From Hymenobacter sublimis (GTDB lineage: Bacteria; Bacteroidota; Bacteroidia; Cytophagales; Hymenobacteraceae), in the NCBI RefSeq assembly GCF_023101345.1, contig NZ_CP095848.1, positions 3,622,001 through 3,686,000 on the forward strand: 64,000 nucleotides of DNA. The letters are read 5' to 3'. This document shows, piece by piece, positions 23,798 through 32,589 of this stretch. The notes beneath the pieces were generated by a model. It searched no databases. It had not been told where the DNA came from and saw nothing but the letters and a program-made list of their open reading frames with translations. The position numbers and the translations under genes were made by a program. Within the stretch, counting starts at the first letter, position 1. Every line of letters begins with the position of its first letter.

Positions 23798-23900
23798 AAC
23801 GAGGTAGCAAGCCACAGCAAGTCCGGGCTCGGAGCGCCAAACAGTTGGCGGCCGCGTCCGGGCTTCGTACCCTAAGTAGTACCTTTTCTTCTAGCGACTT

Positions 23901-24314
23901 ATGTGGTGGACGTATGCGCTTCTATCGGCTCTGTTTGCGGCCCTAACCGCCATTCTAGCCAAAATTGGCATCAAAGGAGTCGACTCGAACCTGGCTACGG
24001 CGGTGCGGACGGTTGTTATTCTGGTGCTGGCCTGGGGCATCGTGTTCTTCCGGGGCGGTTTGGCCGAGGTGCACACTCTTTCGCGCACCAACCTGCTTTT
24101 TCTGGGGCTTTCGGGGCTGGCCACGGGGCTGTCGTGGATCTTTTACTTTAAGGCCCTGCAAGTCGGCCAGGTTTCGCAGGTAGCACCCCTAGACAAGCTG
24201 AGCGTGGCGCTGGCCATTGTTCTTTCGGTCGTGTTTCTGGAAGAAAAGCTGACCTTACAGACAGGAGTAGGTGCCGGCCTGATTGTCATCGGCACGCTGG
24301 TCCTGATTCGGTAG
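23901..24314 (+). CDS. EamA-family transporter, half-size (137 aa)
   Basis: Five predicted membrane helices make up a single EamA repeat: Y-A-L-L-S-A-L-F-A-A-L-T-A-I-L-A-K, then T-A-V-R-T-V-V-I-L-V, then L-L-F-L-G-L-S-G-L-A-T-G-L-S-W, then P-L-D-K-L-S-V-A-L-A-I-V, and a final helix ending L-V-L-I-R. Classical DMT transporters have two such repeats, so this one must dimerise. Similar half-size proteins are common in bacteria. ATG at 23901 gives the complete repeat. The substrate is unknown. Confidence 0.9.
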   Translation: MWWTYALLSALFAALTAILAKIGIKGVDSNLATAVRTVVILVLAWGIVFFRGGLAEVHTLSRTNLLFLGLSGLATGLSWIFYFKALQVGQVSQVAPLDKLSVALAIVLSVVFLEEKLTLQTGVGAGLIVIGTLVLIR

Positions 24315-24349
24315 CGCCACTGAGCCAGTGCCCTGCTGGTGAGGCAGAA

Positions 24350-24991
24350 CTACTCGTTGCCAGCAGCATCTAGCTCCCGCTGAAAAGCGGCCAAGAACAG
24401 GCCTACGTGGTAGCCATCGGCTAGGCCGTGGTGCACATTGACGGCTACGGGTAGCAGCAGCGCCTCACCTTGCCGCCGGGTTTTTCCCACCGATATTTTC
24501 GGAATGCTGTCGGGGTGCCCAAAGGAGCGGGCGTGGGTCAGGCTGGTAAAGGAAATCCAGGGCAGAGCCGAAAAGTGAACTACATCGGGCCGGCCCGTGG
24601 TCGGAGTCAGGCGCAGGCCAGTGGTTTGGCGCACCGCCTCCATTTCGGCCGCCAGCCCTACCCCAAATTCTGTGAGCGAAGAGGCGTAGGGCACAAAGGA
24701 AAACCCGAAAGTATGGTCTGGACGGGTAAGCGTGGCCGAAACGTGCACCTGGTCGTAGCAGTATACTTGCCCTTCCTCTATGCGGTAGCGCAGGGCCTCT
24801 ACCTCGTTTACGGCCGTAAGGGCGCAGTGCAGGTAGAGCTGAAAAAACGATACCCCCAGGTCTTTCGCTCGGGCGTAAGCGCGGGTGGCATCCACCTCCG
24901 CCACCACCCCAAAAAACGGCTCCTCAAAGGCGGAAAAGAAGGCAAAATGCTCTCGTCGGTTCCAGGTGCTCAGGTCTACTAGCTGCTTCAT
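24350..24991 (-). CDS. Chloramphenicol acetyltransferase-like (CatA-fold) protein, 213 aa
   Basis: From ATG 24991 the protein follows the CatA pattern: W-N-R-R-E-H-F-A-F-F near the start, F-F-Q-L-Y-L-H-C-A-L-T-A-V-N, L-R-Y-R-I, P-W-I-S-F-T-S-L-T-H, P-K-I-S-V-G-K, and the catalytic V-H-H-G-L-A-D-G-Y-H near residues 186-195. The length is typical of a CatA trimer subunit. The frame upstream of 24991 is antisense to the HAD gene and is not used. It may acetylate chloramphenicol or an unknown acceptor; chromosomal CatA homologues in this phylum do not always confer resistance. Confidence 0.9.
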   Translation of the reverse strand: MKQLVDLSTWNRREHFAFFSAFEEPFFGVVAEVDATRAYARAKDLGVSFFQLYLHCALTAVNEVEALRYRIEEGQVYCYDQVHVSATLTRPDHTFGFSFVPYASSLTEFGVGLAAEMEAVRQTTGLRLTPTTGRPDVVHFSALPWISFTSLTHARSFGHPDSIPKISVGKTRRQGEALLLPVAVNVHHGLADGYHVGLFLAAFQRELDAAGNE

Positions 24992-25007
24992 AGGGCCGCA
25001 AGTTCGG

Positions 25008-25015
25008 TAACTTTG
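25008..25015 (+). promoter_or_regulatory. Bacteroidota -7 promoter box (TAACTTTG)
   Basis: Exact match to TAnnTTTG, 33 bases before the ATG of the HAD hydrolase gene and between it and the divergent catA-like gene. The -33 element is not clear. Confidence 0.5.
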
Positions 25016-25048
25016 CCGAAGCCTTTGCCCCTCTCCACCCTTCGCTTT

Positions 25049-25768
25049 ATGCCCGCACCTCGCCTGATTGCCTTTGATGCCGACGATACCCTTTGGCCTA
25101 ACCAGCCCCACTTCGACTACGCCGAGGCCCAGCTGTATGAGTTGCTGACCCACCACGGCGAGCCGGGCGTTATCGGGAGCCGTTTCAACGAAGTGCAGCG
25201 CCAGAACATGCACTTGTTTGGGTACGGGGCCAAGTCGTTTATGCTTTCGATGATTGAAACCGTCATTCAGCTGACCGGTGGCGCGGTAACTGGCACCGAA
25301 ATCCAGCACATCCTCGACCATGGCAAACGCCTGCTCAGCTTTCCTATTGAGTTGCTACCCGATGTGCCCGAAGTACTGATGGCTCTGAAGCGGCAGGGCT
25401 ACCCCCTCATGCTGCTCACCAAAGGCGACCTGTTCGACCAGGAAAGCAAGCTGGCCCGCTCCGGCCTCGGCGACTTATTTGACTACGTCGAGATTGTGAG
25501 CGAAAAGAACGAGGCTACCTACCAGCGCATCCTCGCCCGCCACCAGGTAAGCCCCGCGCAGTTCCTGATGATCGGCAACTCCCTGAAGTCGGACGTGCTA
25601 CCGGTGGCCCGCTTGGGGGCTCAGGCCGTGCACGTGCCCTACCACACCACCTGGATTATGGAAGAAGTACCAGCCGAGCAGCTAGTAGGGGTAGCCTTCC
25701 ACACGCTTACTTCCCTGGCCGAAGTGCCGGCCTACATCGAGCTGCTGGGCTCCTCGCCGGTTATTTAG
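25049..25768 (+). CDS. HAD-superfamily hydrolase, 239 aa
   Basis: Motif I reads F-D-A-D-D-T-L-W, with nucleophile D10 and acid/base D12. Motif II is L-L-T-K-G-D near the middle. Motif III/IV are supplied by K-N-E-A and M-I-G-N-S-L-K-S-D. A helical cap lies between motifs I and II. The ATG at 25049 follows a good promoter box and places the motif near the N-terminus; an earlier in-frame TTG is rejected. It is probably a small-molecule phosphatase. The 3' end overlaps the convergent glycosyltransferase gene by 8 bases. Confidence 0.9.
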   Translation: MPAPRLIAFDADDTLWPNQPHFDYAEAQLYELLTHHGEPGVIGSRFNEVQRQNMHLFGYGAKSFMLSMIETVIQLTGGAVTGTEIQHILDHGKRLLSFPIELLPDVPEVLMALKRQGYPLMLLTKGDLFDQESKLARSGLGDLFDYVEIVSEKNEATYQRILARHQVSPAQFLMIGNSLKSDVLPVARLGAQAVHVPYHTTWIMEEVPAEQLVGVAFHTLTSLAEVPAYIELLGSSPVI

Positions 25769-27293
25769 GCCCTAGTACCACCAGCAATTGGCAGGGAGTC
25801 GCGCGGCCCAGGATACGGGTAACGAACCGCGCCTGCACTTGCTGGTGCAAAGTTTCATCACACACCACCACCGTATCGGTTGGGACCAGCGAGGCCAGCT
25901 GCCGGACGCTGGTAATGCGCAGGTCCAGGTTCCGCTCGGCCTTGTAGGCCAGCTTGTAAAACGTAAACACAGGGTTGTATTCGCGGCCGGGGTCCCAGGC
26001 GGTAGACACCACGTTCGTTTTAACGATATCGGGCACCACCACGGCCACGGAAGCTAGGTGGGTACTAGCAGGCAGCGCTGACAGGTAATTTCGGTAGAAG
26101 TAATACGGGGTGCGGTGCTGAAGCTGAATCAGCATATCTAGGAGCATACCGCGGTAGGGCAAGCCAAAGAACAGGAGCGTAAATCCCGCCATGCTAACCA
26201 CTTGCGGTACGTAACGCCCCAGGTAGGCCGCGTGCAGCAGCTCCCAAATTCGGGCTATGCCTAGCCCCGTTAGTAGGGCCAGCGGTGGATAGATGGGGGC
26301 GGCGTACCAGGCCAGCTTGGTGGCTGCACAGCTGATGAGCAGCAACCAGCAGGCACTGAAAATAAGCAGTAACCCCACTGCCCGCCGCTGCACCGGATTA
26401 GACTGCCACCACGCCAGGACAACGGCAGGAGCTAGCCAGTACAGCCAGGGCACAAAGTCCCGAATTTTGAGGTAGACGAGGTAGTAGTTCCACGGGCCGC
26501 TCAGGTCATTTAGCGCCGTAGAGAAGCGGCCGCCCAACTCGTTTTCTCGCACGGCTTGCCAGTAGCCTGGGGTGCTGACTTCGTGGCCCAGGTAGTAACC
26601 GCCCACCAGCCCAAGCAGCACCGCTACCGCAGCGTAGAACTGCCGGTTTCGTAGTATAAAGCCCAGCCTACCCTGCCAGAGCGTGTACAGCAGCAACCCT
26701 GGCAACCCGAGTAACCCCGCCACGCCTTTGGTCAGAATGGCCCCCAGCAAGGCACCAGTAAACAGCCACCAGTCTCGGGAGCGGGCTTTTTCTAGGTACC
26801 GGAAATAGAAAATCAGCAGGAGTAGCTGCCAGCATACCAGTAGCCCATCGTAGTCGCCAGACCAAGCCACGTGTACCCGGAAGTAGCCGGCGGTAGTCAG
26901 CAGAACGAGCCCCGCAAACAGGCCCGCGGCTACATTGCGCAAGACTTTCGCACTAAACCAGTATAAGGCGCTAACAGTTGCCACCACCGCCCCCACGGTA
27001 GGCAACCGGATGGCTACTTCATTAAACCCGAACAGCTTAATGCTCAGCACTTGCAACCACAGCAGCAAAGGCGGCTTAGTGTTCCATAAATCGGGCTGAC
27101 CTTCGAAGTGCGCCACCAACCAATTGTTGTTTAACGCCATTTCCGCCGCATTTACGGCTACTCTAGACTCATCCCAGAGGTATATAGGTTCGGGCAATAC
27201 AAGCAGCAGCGGCCCAACCGTCGGTAGTAGCAATATCAGGAATAATACCTGGGCCCGATGCTGCCGTACCCAGGTCGTTAGCGTATGTACCAT
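25761..27293 (-). CDS. Membrane glycosyltransferase, ArnT/PMT (GT-C) type, 510 aa
   Basis: GT-C fold with about ten to twelve membrane segments. The first periplasmic loop holds the family's acidic pair (Y-L-W-D-E-S-R-V-A-V-N-A-A-E-M), followed by N-T-K-P-P-L-L-L-W-L. These proteins move a sugar from a polyprenyl-phosphate donor to lipid A, protein or polysaccharide outside the inner membrane. The frame extends to a TTG at 27365; ATG at 27293 is preferred because it keeps the first membrane helix and the D-E loop at normal distance. The exact acceptor is not visible. Confidence 0.88.
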   Translation of the reverse strand: MVHTLTTWVRQHRAQVLFLILLLPTVGPLLLVLPEPIYLWDESRVAVNAAEMALNNNWLVAHFEGQPDLWNTKPPLLLWLQVLSIKLFGFNEVAIRLPTVGAVVATVSALYWFSAKVLRNVAAGLFAGLVLLTTAGYFRVHVAWSGDYDGLLVCWQLLLLIFYFRYLEKARSRDWWLFTGALLGAILTKGVAGLLGLPGLLLYTLWQGRLGFILRNRQFYAAVAVLLGLVGGYYLGHEVSTPGYWQAVRENELGGRFSTALNDLSGPWNYYLVYLKIRDFVPWLYWLAPAVVLAWWQSNPVQRRAVGLLLIFSACWLLLISCAATKLAWYAAPIYPPLALLTGLGIARIWELLHAAYLGRYVPQVVSMAGFTLLFFGLPYRGMLLDMLIQLQHRTPYYFYRNYLSALPASTHLASVAVVVPDIVKTNVVSTAWDPGREYNPVFTFYKLAYKAERNLDLRITSVRQLASLVPTDTVVVCDETLHQQVQARFVTRILGRATPCQLLVVLGPK

Positions 27294-27507
27294 GCCCAGA
27301 AGGAACCCACTTGCCAGTGCGTAAGCTAGTGCCACTTGGGGTAGCGCTGAAGACTGGTCAGCCAAAAGTACCAGATTCGGGCGGAGCGGCTGCCTACTTG
27401 GGCTGACGTTTCAACGCTACTGCTGTTACAGCGTTAATTCCTACAGCCTATTCTGTCCAGTGCACCCTAGTTTTCTAGGGACATATCGAACAACGTATCG
27501 AACACGG

Positions 27508-27840
27508 CTAGTACAGCTCTAAAATGCCCAACTCTGCAGTGTCTGCTAAAGATTGAATATCGACTAGATGACGGACTAGTGTTTCCGCAACATGGTGGGT
27601 AGATTGGTTGCCCATTCGCAGCAGCACTACTTTGGGTGGGAATCCATACACTCCTGCTAATCGATAAAAGTCCTCATCGTTCGTAATAATCAGGTAGTCA
27701 TTTTGTCGCGCCCACTCCCAAATTAGGCGGTCATCAGCCGCAGGAGTTAAACCAGTACGACTGACGTGTAACACCTGAACATGTGACTCAAGCTGCCGTA
27801 CCAGCCGGTACGATAAATTAGCATCTAGTAACCACCTCAT
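27508..27840 (-). CDS. DUF5615 PIN-like protein, probable toxin, 110 aa
   Basis: The start L-L-D-A-N-L-S-Y-R-L and the later I-I-T-N-D-E-D-F-Y-R-L give the acidic residues D6 and D-E-D expected of a PIN-like nuclease fold of the DUF5615 type. The ATG at 27840 directly follows the stop of the DUF433 gene with no spacer, so the two are translationally coupled. Together they look like a toxin-antitoxin pair. Toxic activity is inferred from the family pairing, not shown. Confidence 0.88.
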   Translation of the reverse strand: MRWLLDANLSYRLVRQLESHVQVLHVSRTGLTPAADDRLIWEWARQNDYLIITNDEDFYRLAGVYGFPPKVVLLRMGNQSTHHVAETLVRHLVDIQSLADTAELGILELY

Positions 27841-28068
27841 TTAAGCGGCTACTTGCCGGGTGCGCTGCTCAATAGCGGCAGCAAAAGCCAAAGCCGCCCG
27901 TATATGCTCTAAAGTTAGCTCTGGAAAGTCTTCGACGATTTCCTCAAAGCTCATCCCTGAGGCTAGCCAGCCCAACACATCCTGAACCGCGATGCGGGTT
28001 CCTACCAAGCAAGGTTTGCCAAACCGCACCCCTGGCTGCGTACTAATAAGTGGATGAGCAGTTTTCAT
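27841..28068 (-). CDS. DUF433 protein, probable antitoxin, 75 aa
   Basis: Typical DUF433 sequence: P-G-V-R-F-G-K-P-C-L-V-G-T-R-I-A-V-Q-D-V-L, then G-M-S-F-E-E-I-V-E-D-F-P-E-L-T-L-E-H-I-R-A-A-L. This is a small winged-helix-like DNA-binding fold that usually precedes a DUF5615 PIN-like gene. It starts with ATG at 28068 and its TAA is directly followed by the partner's ATG. It probably represses the pair and neutralises the partner. Confidence 0.92.
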   Translation of the reverse strand: MKTAHPLISTQPGVRFGKPCLVGTRIAVQDVLGWLASGMSFEEIVEDFPELTLEHIRAALAFAAAIEQRTRQVAA

Positions 28069-28228
28069 GTAAAAAGATAAGAAAGTTTGCTGGCAGGAAT
28101 GCTTGAACTGATAGAGAAACGTGGGTAGGCCGCAACAAATTACTGTCGTTTCAAGCGAGGGACCTGCGGTAGCATCTGAAGTACAGTCTTAGGTTCCCGC
28201 TTCGTAATAAGTACTTATTGGGCCCTTA

Positions 28229-30265
28229 CTAGTCGCGCTTGGTCTTGAGCACCTGTTTGAGGCCGGCCAGCTCGTCGCGGAGTTTGGCAGCAGTTAGGAA
28301 GTCGAGGTCCTTGGCGGCAGCCTCCATCTGCTTTTCGGTTTGCTTAATAAGCTTTTCCAGGTCCACTTTGCTCATCATGGAAACTACCGGCTCGGCGGCA
28401 ATGGCCAGGGCGGCGTCCTCAGTAGGGCCGGCGTAGCTTGGCGCTTCCGCAATGCGGTAGTCCGACAGCGAGGTTTGTTCCATAATGGCCTCGCGCGACT
28501 TACGCACCGTGCGGGGCGTGATGCCGTGTTCCTCATTGTAGGCCATCTGGGTAGCCCGGCGGCGGTTGGTTTCGTCGATGGCGCGCTGCATGGAGCCCGT
28601 AATGCGGTCAGCGTACATGATTACCTTGCCCCGGTCATTACGGGCAGCGCGGCCCATGGTCTGAATCAGGCTGCGTTGGTCGCGCAGGAAGCCTTCCTTA
28701 TCGGCGTCGAGAATGGCCACCAGGCTCACTTCCGGCAAGTCGAGGCCTTCCCGTAGCAGGTTTACCCCAATCAGCACGTCGATTTCGCCGAGGCGCAACT
28801 GGCGTAGAATCTCTACCCGGTCCAGGGTTTTCACGTCGGAGTGTACGTAGCTCGACTTGATGCCCAGGCGCTCCATGTACTTCTGCAGCTCCTCGGCCAT
28901 ACGCTTGGTAAGAGTCGTTACCAGCACCCGGTCACCCATTTTCACGCGGTTGTCCACTTCGTCCAGCAGATCGTCAATCTGGTTGCCGCTGGGACGCAGG
29001 TCAATTTCGGGGTCGAGCAGGCCGGTAGGGCGAATGATTTGCTCTACCACTACCCCGTTGGCCTGGGTTAGCTCGTAGTCGGCGGGGGTAGCCGACACGA
29101 ATACGGCCTGGCGCACCATGCCCTCAAACTCGTTGAAGGTAAGCGGGCGGTTGTCCATGGCCGAGGGCAGGCGGAAGCCGTACTCCACCAGAGCTGTTTT
29201 GCGGCTCCGGTCGCCGCCCCACATGGCCCGGATTTGGGGCATGGTGGCGTGGCTCTCGTCGACTACCAGCAGGTAGTCTTCGGGGAAATAGTCGAGCAGG
29301 CAGAAGGGCCGGGAGCCGGGCTGGCGGCCGTCGAAATAGCGCGAGTAGTTCTCGATGCCGGAGCAGTAGCCCAGCTCCCGAATCATTTCCAGGTCGAACT
29401 CGGTGCGCTCCATGATGCGCTTGGCTTCGGCATCACGGCCTTCTTTCTCGAAGTAGGCGTGCTGCTGGGTCATGTCGAACTGGATTTCCTTGATGGCCTG
29501 GTTGAGCGTGTCCTTGCCGGTTACGAATAGCTGGGCGGGGTAAAGCGTAACAGACTTCTCGTCGGCAAGCTTCTTGCCGCTTACGGGGTCAATCTTGTGA
29601 ATGGCCTCTATTTCGTCGCCGAAAAAGAAAATGCGGTAAGCGTAGTCGGCGTAGGCCGGAAACAGGTCTACGGTGTCGCCCTTCACCCGAAATGTACCGC
29701 GGGTAAACTCCGCCTCGGTACGCGAGTACAGAATCTGGACGAAGGAATAGAGCAGGTTGTTGCGCGAGTAGCGCAGGCCGGGGGCCAGGAAAATGACGTT
29801 TTTGCCAAACTCCTCGGGGTTACCGATGCCGTAAATGCACGACACGGAGGCTACCACAATCACGTCGCGGCGCCCGCTGAGCAGCGTGGAAGTAGTGTGC
29901 AGGCGCAGCTTCTCGATTTCCTGGTTAATGGCCAGGTCTTTTTCAATAAAGACGTCGGTAGAAGCAATGTAAGCCTCGGGCTGGTAGTAGTCGTAGTAGC
30001 TGATATAGTACTCGACGGCGTTGTTGGGGAAGAACTGCTTGAACTCGCCGTAGAGCTGGGCCGCAAGGGTTTTATTGTGACACAACACCAGGGCTGGCTT
30101 GCCGGTCTCGGCAATAACGTTGGCCATGGTGAAGGTTTTACCCGTGCCTGTGGCCCCCAGCAGTACCTGCGCTGGCTCGCCATTATTAATTCCTTCCACC
30201 AGTTGCCGAATGGCCTGGGGCTGGTCGCCGGTGGGTTTGAATTCCGAGGTCAGTTGGTAGTGCAT
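28229..30265 (-). CDS. uvrB: Excinuclease ABC subunit B
   Basis: A complete 678-residue UvrB, the damage-verifying helicase of nucleotide excision repair. Visible: Walker A G-A-T-G-T-G-K-T (37-44), the beta-hairpin region Y-Y-I-S-Y-Y-D-Y-Y-Q-P-E-A-Y, Walker B D-E-S-H, motif VI Q-T-M-G-R-A-A-R-N, and a C-terminal UVR domain (M-E-A-A-A-K-D-L-D-F) that contacts UvrC. ATG at 30265 is the standard start (M-H-Y-Q-L). It is a single gene; TACCTTTC on the minus strand at 30284-30291 resembles a -7 box. No defect is seen. Confidence 0.98.
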   Translation of the reverse strand: MHYQLTSEFKPTGDQPQAIRQLVEGINNGEPAQVLLGATGTGKTFTMANVIAETGKPALVLCHNKTLAAQLYGEFKQFFPNNAVEYYISYYDYYQPEAYIASTDVFIEKDLAINQEIEKLRLHTTSTLLSGRRDVIVVASVSCIYGIGNPEEFGKNVIFLAPGLRYSRNNLLYSFVQILYSRTEAEFTRGTFRVKGDTVDLFPAYADYAYRIFFFGDEIEAIHKIDPVSGKKLADEKSVTLYPAQLFVTGKDTLNQAIKEIQFDMTQQHAYFEKEGRDAEAKRIMERTEFDLEMIRELGYCSGIENYSRYFDGRQPGSRPFCLLDYFPEDYLLVVDESHATMPQIRAMWGGDRSRKTALVEYGFRLPSAMDNRPLTFNEFEGMVRQAVFVSATPADYELTQANGVVVEQIIRPTGLLDPEIDLRPSGNQIDDLLDEVDNRVKMGDRVLVTTLTKRMAEELQKYMERLGIKSSYVHSDVKTLDRVEILRQLRLGEIDVLIGVNLLREGLDLPEVSLVAILDADKEGFLRDQRSLIQTMGRAARNDRGKVIMYADRITGSMQRAIDETNRRRATQMAYNEEHGITPRTVRKSREAIMEQTSLSDYRIAEAPSYAGPTEDAALAIAAEPVVSMMSKVDLEKLIKQTEKQMEAAAKDLDFLTAAKLRDELAGLKQVLKTKRD

Positions 30266-30374
30266 GCGGGGAAATATAGGCCAGAAAGGTAGCCTATGAT
30301 AACTCTAAAACTCAACTTATGGTTCGGAGGGAAAGTGAAGCGGTGAATGAGTAGCTAAGTGCATGAGTGAAGTA

Positions 30375-30536
30375 TGTCATGGCGAGGTAGCGAAGCCATC
30401 CTTCCTCTCGTGTATCCTAAAGCCTACTAACGTGACAAGCCCCTGACGCTAGCACGGGCATCAAGGGCTTGTTTTGCTTTAAGGGGTAGCATATTGGCTA
30501 GGATAAATAGCGGCGTCGTGCCTCCTCGCCATGACA
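30375..30536. repeat. Dispersed palindromic element, copy 1
   Basis: Outer arms TGTCATGGCGAGG (30375-30387) and CCTCGCCATGACA close the element, and an inner hairpin (ACAAGCCC...GGGCTTGT) sits in the middle. The flanks repeat GTGAATGAGT-like words on one side and ACTCATTCAC-like words on the other. Copies with the same plan occur at 34340, 45161 and 48095. Together with its flanks it fills the 320-base gap between uvrB and the small lipoprotein gene. Confidence 0.8.
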
Positions 30537-30585
30537 GTACATTCACTCACCACTTCCACTCAATCACTCATTCACTACCTTACCG

Positions 30586-30951
30586 CTACCGCGGGTCGCG
30601 CCAAAGGAGGGTGGCGTTGGTGGCCGTGGCGGCAAAATCCGGGCACCGTCCGTCGCCGGTTTTGTTGGGGCCACCGGCGGCGGCACAAATCACATTGCCG
30701 CAGGTGTCAAACAGGTAGCTGTAGTTGGCAGCATCGCCGCCCGTTACTAGGTACACGGTGCGGCCTTGGTAGGTGTACTGGATTACTTCGGCCGCGGGCG
30801 TTTGCTTGGGTTTCTGCTGTAACTGCTCAATCAGGGTAGCGGAAAAGTTGGTTACGCAGGTACCGTCTACTGCTTCATCAAGGGAATTGGAGCAGGATGC
30901 AGCGCCCGTTAGCAGCAATCCTAGTGAGAATGAAAGAAAAAGGCGACTCAT
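30586..30951 (-). CDS. Small lipoprotein (DUF6970-like), 121 aa
   Basis: ATG at 30951 starts a signal (M-S-R-L-F-L-S-F-S-L-G-L-L-L) with lipobox T-G-A-A-S-C. The mature domain has V-I-Q-Y-T-Y-Q-G-R-T-V-Y-L-V, then F-D-T-C-G-N-V-I-C-A-A-A-G-G and G-D-G-R-C-P-D-F, resembling the DUF6970 family of Bacteroidota lipoproteins. Four cysteines could form disulfides. Its role is unknown. It starts 28 bases after the end of the beta-barrel gene and may be co-transcribed with it. Its 3' end borders palindromic element copy 1. Confidence 0.8.
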   Translation of the reverse strand: MSRLFLSFSLGLLLTGAASCSNSLDEAVDGTCVTNFSATLIEQLQQKPKQTPAAEVIQYTYQGRTVYLVTGGDAANYSYLFDTCGNVICAAAGGPNKTGDGRCPDFAATATNATLLWRDPR

Positions 30952-30978
30952 GGAAAGCAAGGCAATACGGCGCAGGAA

Positions 30979-32589
30979 TTATTGAGCAGCAATGGGCTGA
31001 GGCTTCGCCGTTCCAAATTCCATGCTAGCTTCCAGTCCGATACTGTAGGGGCGGCTTTGGCGCGCACCGCGCTGGTTGGGGTGGGCGTTAAGGGTCGTTA
31101 GGCCGGCTTCGGCAGTTGGCCCTATTACTACGTTCCAGGCGGCCGTAGCCGGCTGATACCGAACGCCCGTGCCCCCGCGTAACGAGGTCAGCACCTGCCG
31201 GTACGGCGACTCCGCCGATTTTAGAGTGTAGGTGCGAGTAGCTTCCGGGGAGCCTTCGAGCTCCGAGCGGCTACCCAGCAGCACGTTTACGGCCGCCCCT
31301 ACCTTGGCGTACAGAGAAAGGCCGGGCTTGGTGGAGCCATAGCGCACGCCCACCGGAATACCCGCCGTGCGGTAGCGGTAGGAAGTGGCGCGAGGCTGGG
31401 CCGGAGCTGGGCTGTAGGCCGCGGGCCGGTTGAATACATCGGCAGCCTCATGGCCCACCTGCTTGCCATCGATAAAGCCGTAAGTAGTGGCGGAGGTAGC
31501 GCGTTGCTGGGCCACCTCGGCCCCGGAGGTGAGGGTCCACCGGTCGTTGAGGGCGTAGGAAGCCACCAGGGCGGCCCGCTGACTTACGCCGGCCCGCAAG
31601 TTGCGGCGGTACTCGTCTTCGGCCTCATCTTGGTAGTAGCTACGCACGGCGTTGGTCAGCATGTTCGTTCGCAGCCGGCCATCGGTGTGGGAGAAGTTGA
31701 TGTTGGGGTTGTAGGAACCTACCGCGTAGCTGGCGCCCAACCGCAGCCGGCGCCATAGCTTTGGGGTTTCCTTCTGCTCGGGCTCAGGCGCAACGGCTAC
31801 TTGCGGGGCCGAAGCCGGCAACTGCGGAGCCATCAGCAAAGAAGGCTTCAGGGTATCGGGGCGGCTTAGGCCCAAGCCGCTGCGCAGAGCCGCAGAGCGG
31901 GGCTGCATTCCCGTCAGGCTAGCGAAAAAAGAGGTGCTGCTGGCTCCAGCTCCATTCCCCGACGACGTTACTTGGCGATACACATCCAGTAGGCTACCTC
32001 CCTGCGCCGGAGCAGAAGAATACAACCCCGTAGCTGAGCGCCCAGTCCCATTCTGCGCAGCATACACAGAGGTAGAGTTACCACGCAGCAGCGCGGCTAG
32101 CGCCGGCCCGGTAGCACCAGAAGTAGCTTCCAAGCCACTTGGTACGGCGCTGGCTGAGCTGGAAGCCGTGGCTGGAAAAGCGGCAGAAACCGAAGCAGTA
32201 GCGGCATTTTCTGTCCCGAACCCGGAGGTAGCCGCAGCAGTTGAACCTACAGCACCAGATGAAGTAGCAGACCCGGCCGGCAGTTGCACGGCCAGCTCGG
32301 GCCCCACGGCGGCGCCATTCTGCCACAGGAAAGCCCAGCTGCCAAAGCCCAGGGCCAGCAGTAAGCAGGCGGCGGCAACCCAACGATGTACTACCAGGCG
32401 GCGGCGGTAGGTCACGTTTTGCTGCACCACCTGCTCGTTCTGCTGCACTACCAGCTCGTGGTCGAGCTGGTCCCAGAAGCTGGCGCGCGGAGCCACCTCA
32501 GCCTCGGCAAACTTTTGCCGGAACAGGTGCTCTAGGTCGCCGGTTGAGCGGGGGTCGGGAGTATTTGTGTTAGGAGCGGATGCTGCCAT
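30979..32589 (-). CDS. Inner-membrane-anchored beta-barrel fusion protein, probable anti-sigma partner, 536 aa
   Basis: Residues 1-69 are cytosolic and charged (L-E-H-L-F-R-Q-K-F, W-D-Q-L-D-H-E-L), like the sigma-binding part of anti-sigma proteins. A single membrane helix follows (70-89), then about 190 residues rich in Ala, Ser, Thr and Gly. From about 280 it becomes outer-membrane-barrel-like (L-R-L-G-A-S-Y-A-V-G-S-Y-N, G-I-P-V-G-V-R-Y-G) with a final S-M-E-F-G strand. Its start overlaps the 3' end of the ECF sigma gene by 20 bases. The combination suggests a protein that reaches from the cytosol to the outer membrane. No zinc-binding motif is seen. The anti-sigma role is inference. Confidence 0.75.
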   Translation of the reverse strand: MAASAPNTNTPDPRSTGDLEHLFRQKFAEAEVAPRASFWDQLDHELVVQQNEQVVQQNVTYRRRLVVHRWVAAACLLLALGFGSWAFLWQNGAAVGPELAVQLPAGSATSSGAVGSTAAATSGFGTENAATASVSAAFPATASSSASAVPSGLEATSGATGPALAALLRGNSTSVYAAQNGTGRSATGLYSSAPAQGGSLLDVYRQVTSSGNGAGASSTSFFASLTGMQPRSAALRSGLGLSRPDTLKPSLLMAPQLPASAPQVAVAPEPEQKETPKLWRRLRLGASYAVGSYNPNINFSHTDGRLRTNMLTNAVRSYYQDEAEDEYRRNLRAGVSQRAALVASYALNDRWTLTSGAEVAQQRATSATTYGFIDGKQVGHEAADVFNRPAAYSPAPAQPRATSYRYRTAGIPVGVRYGSTKPGLSLYAKVGAAVNVLLGSRSELEGSPEATRTYTLKSAESPYRQVLTSLRGGTGVRYQPATAAWNVVIGPTAEAGLTTLNAHPNQRGARQSRPYSIGLEASMEFGTAKPQPIAAQ

